From CAZHAC01 sp964383855 (lineage in GTDB: Bacteria; Chloroflexota; Dormibacteria; Dormibacterales; Dormibacteraceae), in the NCBI GenBank assembly GCA_964383855.1, contig CAYLIP010000070.1, forward strand, positions 1-11,248: a stretch of DNA of 11,248 bases, given 5' to 3'. The position numbers were made by a program, and so were the translations under genes. Shown here in pieces: positions 6,824 to 11,248 of this stretch; position 1 is the first letter of the stretch, and every line of letters begins with the position of its first letter. The notes beneath the pieces were generated by a model, which saw nothing but the letters and a program-made list of their open reading frames with translations, had not been told where the DNA came from and searched no databases.

Positions 6824-8202
6824 GACGCCAGCTCGCGCACGTCGGCCAGGTGCCCGGTGATGGCGGCCGCCGCCGCCATGGGAGGCGAGAGCAGGTGAGT
6901 CCTGCCTCCGGCGCCCTGGCGTCCCTCGAAGTTGCGGTTGGACGTCGAGGCGCAGCGCTCGCCGGGCTGGAGGATGTCCGGGTTCATGCCCAGGCACATC
7001 GAGCAGCCGGCGTCGCGCCATTCGAAGCCGGCGGCCGTGAAGACGCCGTCCAGCCCCTCCTGCTCGGCCTGGATCTTGACCAGGGCCGAGCCGGGCACGA
7101 CCATCGCCCGGACGCGGGGATGGACGCGGCGGCCTTCCACGATCCGGGCCGCCTCGCGCAGGTCCTCGAGCCGGGCGTTGGTGCAGGACCCGATGAAGAC
7201 GCGATCGACCGCGATGTCGGCCAGCGCGACGCCGGGCTCCAGGTCCATGTAGCGGAGCGCGCGCGCATCGGTCTCGCTCGAGGGCTCCGGCACCCGCCCG
7301 TTGATGGGCGCCGCCTGGCCGGGGTTGGTCCCCCAGGTGACGTACGGCTCGAGCGCTCCGGCGTCGATTCTGACCTCCTCGTCGAATCCGGCGCCGGGAT
7401 CGCTCGGGAGCGTTTCCCAGCGCGCCAGGGCCCGCTCCCACTCCGCGCCCCGGGGCGCCCGCCGGCGCCCCTCAAGGTAGCTGAAGGTCTTCTCGTCGGG
7501 AGCCACCATGCCGACCCGGGCGCCCCACTCGATCGACATGTTGCAAACCGTCATGCGGCCCTCCATGGAGAGGCCCCGGATCGTCGAGCCCCGGTACTCG
7601 ACCGCCCGGCCCTGACCGCCGCTGACGCCCTGGCGGGCGATCAGGCCGAGGACCACGTCCTTGGCCGTGACCCCGGTCGGGAGGTCGCCGTCGACCGTGA
7701 CCGCCATCTGCCTTGGCCGGCGCTGCCACAGGCACTGGGTGGCCAGCACGTGCTCGACCTCGGAGGTGCCGATGCCGAAGGCCATGGCGCCGAAGGCGCC
7801 GTGGGTCGACGTGTGGGAATCCCCGCAGACGATGGTCATTCCGGGCTGCGTGGCGCCCAGCTCGGGCCCGATCACGTGCACGATGCCCTGGTGGCGGTGG
7901 CCGAGGGGATAGAGCTCGATTCCCGCCCACTCGCAGTTTGACCGCAGCGCCTCCAGCTGCCGCCGGCCGATCTCGTCGGCGGCCTCATAGCCGCCCCGCG
8001 TCGGGGTGTTGTGGTCCATGGTCGCGATCGTCAGCTCGGGACGGCGCACCCGGCGCCCGTTGAGGCGCAGCGCCTCGAACGCCTGTGGGCTGGTGACCTC
8101 GTGCACGAGGTGGAGATCGATGTAGAGGAGGTCGGGCTGCCCTTCCGTACCGGCGGCGACCACGTGCTCGTCCCAGATCTTCTGGGCCATCGTTCGGGGC
8201 AT
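6820..8202 (-). CDS. leuC: 3-isopropylmalate dehydratase large subunit
   Basis: Catalytic [4Fe-4S] subunit of isopropylmalate isomerase, an aconitase-superfamily enzyme of leucine synthesis. The product is 460 aa from ATG 8202, a normal length. Motifs: YIDLHLVHEVTSPQAFEAL (27-45), ATMDHNTPT (60-68), CGDSHTSTHGAFGAMAFGIG (126-145) and SNRNFEGRQG (421-430). The three cluster-ligand cysteines are present: Cys340 (IGSCTNAR), Cys400 and Cys403 (GCSMCLGMNPD). Overlaps leuD by GTGA. A second Met at residue 5 is an alternative start. No SD is seen; TACACT 11 nt upstream suggests a very short 5' UTR. It diverges from ilvBNC, so branched-chain genes flank a common regulatory region. Confidence 0.98.
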   Translation of the reverse strand: MPRTMAQKIWDEHVVAAGTEGQPDLLYIDLHLVHEVTSPQAFEALRLNGRRVRRPELTIATMDHNTPTRGGYEAADEIGRRQLEALRSNCEWAGIELYPLGHRHQGIVHVIGPELGATQPGMTIVCGDSHTSTHGAFGAMAFGIGTSEVEHVLATQCLWQRRPRQMAVTVDGDLPTGVTAKDVVLGLIARQGVSGGQGRAVEYRGSTIRGLSMEGRMTVCNMSIEWGARVGMVAPDEKTFSYLEGRRRAPRGAEWERALARWETLPSDPGAGFDEEVRIDAGALEPYVTWGTNPGQAAPINGRVPEPSSETDARALRYMDLEPGVALADIAVDRVFIGSCTNARLEDLREAARIVEGRRVHPRVRAMVVPGSALVKIQAEQEGLDGVFTAAGFEWRDAGCSMCLGMNPDILQPGERCASTSNRNFEGRQGAGGRTHLLSPPMAAAAAITGHLADVRELAS

Positions 8203-8213
8203 GGCGGTTGCCT

Positions 8214-8219
8214 AGTGTA
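8214..8219 (-). promoter_or_regulatory. Possible leuC -10 box
   Basis: TACACT on the minus strand lies 11 nt before the leuC ATG. There is no SD in between and no good -35. If real, the leuC 5' UTR would be only a few bases, too short for its own leader-peptide attenuator. Confidence 0.4.
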
Positions 8220-8271
8220 AGGAGCCGCCAGGCGAGCCCTTTGGCGGCGCGCCACCAGAGCCGGCCCCCTC

Positions 8272-8286
8272 CTTTGTTGACCAAAG
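8272..8286. promoter_or_regulatory. Operator-like inverted repeat between leuC and ilvB
   Basis: CTTTGTTGACCAAAG is a perfect 5-5-5 dyad (CTTTG, TTGAC, CAAAG). It lies between the two divergent -10-like boxes (8214-8219 and 8312-8317), in one of the few AT-richer patches of the region. This position suits a regulator acting on both operons. No regulator family can be assigned. TTGACC inside it resembles a -35 but is 29 bp from the plus-strand -10-like box, which is too far. Confidence 0.35.
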
Positions 8287-8311
8287 CCTATTGCTGGCCG
8301 GCGGCCGCCGC

Positions 8312-8317
8312 TACAGT
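8312..8317 (+). promoter_or_regulatory. Possible -10 box for the ilv leader transcript
   Basis: TACAGT lies 8 nt before the GTG of the leader peptide, so transcription would begin at or next to that start codon. The best -35 candidate is TTGCTG (8291-8296), spaced a short 15 bp. The leader GTG has no SD, which fits leaderless translation. Confidence 0.4.
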
Positions 8318-8325
8318 GGCTCAAC

Positions 8326-8397
8326 GTGACGCGGTTCCTCCTTCCTGAGCTTTCGCTCATTGCCCTTCTCAGGGCGGGGCCGCGCGCGCTGAGGTAG
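8326..8397 (+). CDS. ilvBNC leader (attenuator) peptide, 23 aa
   Basis: GTG 8326 to TAG 8395-8397. The peptide begins MTRFLLPELSLIALL and ends RAGPRALR. Seven of 23 codons are Leu (CTC, CTT, CTT, CTC, CTT, CTC, CTG); there is one Ile (ATT 8359-8361) and no internal Val. Leu/Ile codons cluster at 8338-8370, ahead of a set of alternative hairpins and an intrinsic terminator upstream of ilvB. This is the classic layout of ribosome-mediated attenuation as known for ilv and leu operons in enterobacteria and for ilvBNC in Corynebacterium. The composition predicts main control by leucyl-tRNA charging. No SD is present; a TAnnnT box 8 nt upstream supports leaderless initiation. The sequence pattern is direct; regulation is inferred. 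Confidence 0.8.
   Translation: MTRFLLPELSLIALLRAGPRALR
8344..8373 (+). promoter_or_regulatory. Possible pause hairpin in the ilv leader
   Basis: CCTGAG (8344-8349) is the exact reverse complement of CTCAGG (8368-8373), with an 18-nt loop covering the Leu/Ile codon cluster. A smaller alternative is TGAGC/GCTCA (8346-8350 with 8355-8359). Either could act as the early pause structure. The larger one shares bases 8372-8373 with the antiterminator arm, so the two are mutually exclusive in part. Confidence 0.45.
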
Positions 8398-8432
8398 CAA
8401 CAACACCCTCTTCGCGACGCGAGCCCCCGCCC
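8372..8432 (+). promoter_or_regulatory. Antiterminator pairing for ilvBNC attenuation
   Basis: GGGCGGGG (8372-8379) is exactly complementary to CCCCGCCC (8425-8432), which is most of the left arm of the terminator. Forming it prevents the terminator. A ribosome finishing at the leader stop (8395-8397) would cover 8372-8379 and free the terminator. A ribosome stalled at the first Leu codons (8338-8358) would leave the arm free to pair. Base-pairing is read directly; the mechanism is inferred from known attenuators. Confidence 0.6.
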
Positions 8433-8454
8433 CCGGCGGGGGCTCCGTTTTTTT
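8421..8454 (+). terminator. ilvB: Intrinsic terminator / attenuator just upstream of ilvB
   Basis: A perfect 11-bp stem, GAGCCCCCGCC (8421-8431) and GGCGGGGGCTC (8435-8445), with a CCC loop, then CG and seven T (8448-8454). It ends 10 bp before the ilvB start codon and no complete gene lies directly ahead on this strand, so it must act on the ilv leader transcript itself. Together with the leader peptide it forms an attenuator. Confidence 0.92.
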
Positions 8455-8455
8455 C

Positions 8456-8459
8456 GGAG
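8456..8459 (+). promoter_or_regulatory. ilvB: Ribosome binding site of ilvB
   Basis: GGAG five bases before ATG 8465, placed directly after the terminator T-tract. It fixes the ilvB start. Confidence 0.7.
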
Positions 8460-8464
8460 ACCTG

Positions 8465-10204
8465 ATGATCGAGATACCAGCCCAGCCACCAGCAGCCACC
8501 AGCGCCCCGCCCGTGATGACGGGAGCCGACATGGTCCTCGAGGCCCTCGAGCGCGAGGGCGTCGAGGTCGTCTTCGGCTACCCCGGAGGCGCCAACCTGC
8601 CCATCTACCAGCGTCTTCCCGGCCACCCGCGACTGCGGCACGTGCTCGTCCGCCACGAGCAGGGAGCCGCCCACATGGCGGACGGCTACGCGCGCGCCTG
8701 CGGCCGGCCGGGCGTCGTCTTCGCCACCTCCGGGCCGGGAGCCTTGAACCTGGTGACCGGACTCGCCACCGCCTTCATGGACTCGGTGCCGATGGTCGCG
8801 ATCACGGGCCAGGTCAACTCGAGCGTGGTCGGCAGGGACGCCTTCCAGGAGTCGGACGTGATCGGCTGCACGATGCCGGTGACCAAGCACAACATCCTGG
8901 TCAAGCACATCGAGGATCTTCCGGGCGCCCTCAAGCAGGCGTTCCGCCTCGCCACCACCGGGCGGCCGGGACCGGTCCTGGTCGACATCTGCAAGGACGT
9001 GCAGCAGGCGTCGGGGCCGTTCGTCTATCCGGAAACCGTCGACCTGCCCGGGTACCGGGTGCGGGTGGAGCCCGACCTCTCCATGGTCGAGGCGGCGGCG
9101 CGCAAGATCAACGCCGCCCGGCGCCCGGTAATCCTGGCCGGGCATGGCGTGCTGCTGAGCCGGGCGGAGCGGGAGCTGATCGAGCTGGCCGAGCGATCGG
9201 GGATCCCGGTGGGGACGACCCTGCTCGGGATCGGCGCCTTCCCCACGGATCACGAGCTGTCCCTGCACATGACCGGGTTCATGGGCACCGGCTGGTGCCT
9301 GAAGGCGGTCCAGAACGCCGACTGCCTGGTCATGGTCGGCATGCGCGTCGACGACCGCGTCACCGCCAAGCTCGACGAGTTCGCTCCCCACGCGGAGACC
9401 TTCATCCACATCGACATCGACCGCTCCGAGATGGGCAAGAACGTGCGGCCCCACTTCGAGATCGTGGCCGACGCCGGCAACGCTCTCCGCTCGCTGCTGC
9501 CCCACATCGAGGCCGGACCCGCGACCGAGGAGCGACGGCGATGGCTGACCCAGATCGACGCCTGGCGGGAGGAGCACCCGCTGCGCTACACGCGCTCCAA
9601 CGGGCACCTGCAGCCGCAGGACGTGATGACCGAGATGTACGAGCGCTGCCGGGACGAGGCGATCGTGGTCGCCGACGTGGGCCAGAACCAGATCTGGGCC
9701 GCGCTCTGGTGGAAGTACCGGCAGCCCGGTCTCTTCATCAACAGCGGTGGAGCCGGGACCATGGGCTTTGCCCTGCCGGCGGCGCTCGGCGCCAAGGTGG
9801 CGCAGCCCCAGCGTCCGGTCTGGTGCGTGGCCGGCGAGGGCGGTTTCGTGATGACCGCCCAGGAACTGAGCGTGGCGGTCGAGCAGCGGCTCGACGTCAA
9901 GGTGGTGCTGCTCAACAACTTCTCGCTGGGGATGGTGCGCCAGTTCCAGGACGACTTCTACGGCGGCGTCCGCTCCCAGGTCGACCTCAGCTTCATGCCC
10001 GACTTCGTGAAGCTGTGCGACGCGTACGGGATCCCGGCCGAGGTGGTGACCACGTCCGAGCAGGTGGCCGGCGCCTTCGACCGGGCCGAGGCCACCCCGG
10101 GGCCGTACCTGATCGACTTCCGCATCGACCCGCAGGCCAACGTCTACCCGATCGTGCCGCTCGGCAAGGGCCTGAACGACTTCCTGGAGCACCCGGGTGA
10201 GTAA
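8465..10204 (+). CDS. ilvB: Acetohydroxyacid (acetolactate) synthase large subunit
   Basis: ThDP-, FAD- and Mg-dependent enzyme. It condenses two pyruvates to 2-acetolactate, or pyruvate with 2-ketobutyrate, the first common step to Val, Leu and Ile. The product is 579 aa from ATG 8465 with a good SD. N-terminal ThDP domain: FGYPGGANLPIY (37-48), catalytic Glu65 in RHEQGAAHMADGYAR, and TSGPGALNLVTGLATA. Central FAD domain: MVGMRVDDRVT (290-300). C-terminal ThDP domain: GTMGFALPAALGAK (431-444), then a metal-binding motif reading GEGGFVMTAQEL (457-468) and ending at NN (484-485). Two oddities: Glu458 replaces the usual Asp of GDG, and Phe494 sits where most AHAS enzymes have Trp (VRQFQDDFY). 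The gene is followed by ilvN (8-bp overlap) and ilvC and controlled by the upstream attenuator, so its AHAS identity is firm. Confidence 0.97.
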   Translation: MIEIPAQPPAATSAPPVMTGADMVLEALEREGVEVVFGYPGGANLPIYQRLPGHPRLRHVLVRHEQGAAHMADGYARACGRPGVVFATSGPGALNLVTGLATAFMDSVPMVAITGQVNSSVVGRDAFQESDVIGCTMPVTKHNILVKHIEDLPGALKQAFRLATTGRPGPVLVDICKDVQQASGPFVYPETVDLPGYRVRVEPDLSMVEAAARKINAARRPVILAGHGVLLSRAERELIELAERSGIPVGTTLLGIGAFPTDHELSLHMTGFMGTGWCLKAVQNADCLVMVGMRVDDRVTAKLDEFAPHAETFIHIDIDRSEMGKNVRPHFEIVADAGNALRSLLPHIEAGPATEERRRWLTQIDAWREEHPLRYTRSNGHLQPQDVMTEMYERCRDEAIVVADVGQNQIWAALWWKYRQPGLFINSGGAGTMGFALPAALGAKVAQPQRPVWCVAGEGGFVMTAQELSVAVEQRLDVKVVLLNNFSLGMVRQFQDDFYGGVRSQVDLSFMPDFVKLCDAYGIPAEVVTTSEQVAGAFDRAEATPGPYLIDFRIDPQANVYPIVPLGKGLNDFLEHPGE

Positions 10205-10682
10205 GCGCCGGGTGCTCAGCCTGGTCGTCGAGGACCACCCCGGTGTGCTCGAGAGGGTGGCCTCCCAGGTCCGCCGCCGCGGCTTCAACATCGAGGCGCT
10301 CTCGGTGGGCCCGGTCGAGGACGGCCGCTCGCGCATGACCCTGACCGTCGACGCCGGGCACGCCGAGGTCGATCAGGTGGCCAAGCAGGTCGAGAAGCTG
10401 ATCGAGGTCATCGAGGTCCACGACATAACGGACGAAGCGACCGTCACCCGCGAGCTGATCGTGGCCCGGCTGGCCCTGCCCCAACCCCAGCGCGAGGCGG
10501 CGGTGGCCCGGATCGCCCGCGCCGGCGGCCGCGTCGTCGACGCCCTCAACGGGCACGTGATCGTCGAGATCACGGCCGAGCCCACCCAGGTCGAGACCTA
10601 CCTGTCCCTGCTGCGCCCGTACGGGCTCACGGAGTTTGCACGCTCGGGACCTGTCGCGATGAGGAGATCAAACCCCAAGTGA
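10197..10682 (+). CDS. ilvN: Acetohydroxyacid synthase small (regulatory) subunit
   Basis: Regulatory subunit that activates IlvB and gives valine feedback inhibition. The product is 161 aa from GTG 10197, the normal length for the short bacterial form. N-terminal ACT domain: RVLSLVVEDHPGVLERVASQ (5-24), RRRGFNIEALSVGP (26-39) and SRMTLTVD (45-52). C-terminal domain: TRELIVARL (84-92) and LLRPYGLTEFARSGPVAM (138-155). The start overlaps the ilvB end by 8 bp (GTGAGTAA), with GGAG 7 nt upstream at 10186-10189. Its stop overlaps the ilvC GTG (GTGA). Residues of the valine site (HPGVLxRV and RRGFNI segments) look intact, so feedback control is likely retained. Confidence 0.97.
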   Translation: MSKRRVLSLVVEDHPGVLERVASQVRRRGFNIEALSVGPVEDGRSRMTLTVDAGHAEVDQVAKQVEKLIEVIEVHDITDEATVTRELIVARLALPQPQREAAVARIARAGGRVVDALNGHVIVEITAEPTQVETYLSLLRPYGLTEFARSGPVAMRRSNPK

Positions 10683-11248
10683 AGATGTACTACGACGCCG
10701 ACTGCCCGGACCGCCTCGGCGAGAAGGTCGCCATCGTCGGCTACGGCAGCCAGGGCCACGCCCACGCGCTCAACCTCCAGGATTCAGGCGAGGACGTCCG
10801 CGTCGGTCTCTACCGCGGTTCGCGCTCATGGGCCAGGGCCGAGCAGGCCGGGCTGCGCGTGGTCGAGGTGGCCGACGCCGTGCGCGAGGCCGAGGTGGTG
10901 ATGGTGCTGACGCCCGACGTCGGCCAGGCCGAGCTCTACCGCAAGGAGATCGAGCCCAGCCTGCGCGCGGGGATGATGCTCATGTTCGCGCACGGCTTCG
11001 CCATCCACTACGGCACGGTGGAGCCGCCCCGCGACGTGGACGTGACCATGGTCGCGCCCAAGGGCCCCGGGCACCTGGTGCGCAGCACCTACGTGGAGGG
11101 CAACGGGACGCCGGCCCTGCTCGCCATCCACCAGGACGCCACCGGACGCGCCCGCCAGCGCACGCTCGCCTACGCACGCGGCATCGGGGCCGGCCGCGCC
11201 GGGATCCTGGACACGACCTTCAAGGAGGAGACGGAGACCGACCTCTTC
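10679..11248 (+). CDS. ilvC: Ketol-acid reductoisomerase, C-terminus cut by window edge
   Basis: Converts 2-acetolactate (or 2-aceto-2-hydroxybutyrate) to the dihydroxy acid using NAD(P)H and Mg2+. The visible 190 codons stay in frame to the last base; the full protein is about 330-340 aa. Motifs: GYGSQGHAHALNL (21-33, Rossmann), YRGSRSWARAEQAGL (45-59, cofactor loop, whose Ser residues suit NADPH), MFAHGFAIHYG (102-112, catalytic His), VAPKGPGHLVRSTYVEGNGTP (about 125-145), and FKEETETDLF (181-190), which carries the first Mg-ligand Asp188. The start is GTG 10679, overlapping the ilvN stop, giving the usual MK-YYD-type N-terminus. GAGGAG (10661-10666) is 12 nt upstream; an ATG at 10685 is an alternative. 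Third gene of ilvBNC. Confidence 0.97.
   Translation, partial: MKMYYDADCPDRLGEKVAIVGYGSQGHAHALNLQDSGEDVRVGLYRGSRSWARAEQAGLRVVEVADAVREAEVVMVLTPDVGQAELYRKEIEPSLRAGMMLMFAHGFAIHYGTVEPPRDVDVTMVAPKGPGHLVRSTYVEGNGTPALLAIHQDATGRARQRTLAYARGIGAGRAGILDTTFKEETETDLF

Noticed and set aside
6850..7941. Plus-strand open frame (about 363 codons) opposite leuC
   Set aside because: Antisense shadow of a complete LeuC with all three cluster cysteines.
8326..8464. T-box riboswitch for ilvB
   Set aside because: No AGGGTGGnACCGCG-type T-box sequence before the terminator and no room for Stem I. The Leu-rich leader ORF explains the terminator better.
8369..10336. Long open frame on the minus strand (about 655 codons) covering ilvB
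   Set aside because: It is the antisense of ilvB in a GC-rich genome. Its product is His/Asp/Val/Arg-rich with no domain, while the plus strand gives a full AHAS protein.
1..11248. CRISPR arrays, tRNA/rRNA genes, transposases or att sites
   Set aside because: I saw no spaced direct repeats, tRNA-like cloverleaf ending, rRNA segment, transposase or integrase motif on either strand by reading.

Overview
The window is GC-rich (roughly 70% G+C by eye) with dense, head-to-tail genes, many GTG and TTG starts and almost no intergenic space. It holds eleven protein genes (two cut by the window edges, one broken by a 100-N scaffold gap) and one short leader peptide. This suggests a draft assembly or metagenome bin from a high-GC lineage such as Actinomycetota, Chloroflexota or Dormibacterota. 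The sequence alone does not fix the phylum. Several genes that appear to start transcription units have a TAnnnT -10-like box 6-11 nt before the start codon and no Shine-Dalgarno (SD) sequence, which suggests frequent leaderless or near-leaderless transcription. Genes inside operons are instead linked by GTGA overlaps.

Left region, minus strand (5059 down to 1): carbamate kinase, FdrA, a secreted BNR/Asp-box protein, a small highly charged protein interrupted by the gap, and a DUF1116 (YlbE-like) protein that runs off the left end. Carbamate kinase, FdrA and DUF1116 form the set found in the E. coli allantoin region (fdrA-ylbE-ylbF-ybcF, renamed allFGH/allK). There they are assigned to oxamate carbamoyltransferase plus carbamate kinase, which recover ATP from carbamoyl phosphate. 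The YlbF/DUF2877 partner is not visible and may lie beyond the left edge. The secreted protein and the charged protein between FdrA and DUF1116 are unexpected.

Middle, plus strand (5087-6237): a short-chain dehydrogenase (SDR) and an overlapping unrecognised 142-aa gene, diverging from carbamate kinase across only 27 bp. They meet leuD tail to tail with 13 bp between stop codons.

Right region: leuC-leuD on the minus strand diverge from ilvB-ilvN-ilvC on the plus strand. Together they cover central steps of branched-chain amino acid synthesis: acetohydroxyacid synthase, ketol-acid reductoisomerase and isopropylmalate isomerase. The 262-bp region between them holds a complete transcription-attenuation system for ilvBNC: a 23-codon leader peptide rich in Leu codons, a possible pause hairpin, an 8-bp antiterminator pairing and a strong intrinsic terminator just before ilvB. 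This is the clearest regulatory element in the window. IlvB also carries two unusual active-site substitutions (GEG for GDG, and Phe for the usual Trp in the VRQWQ segment).
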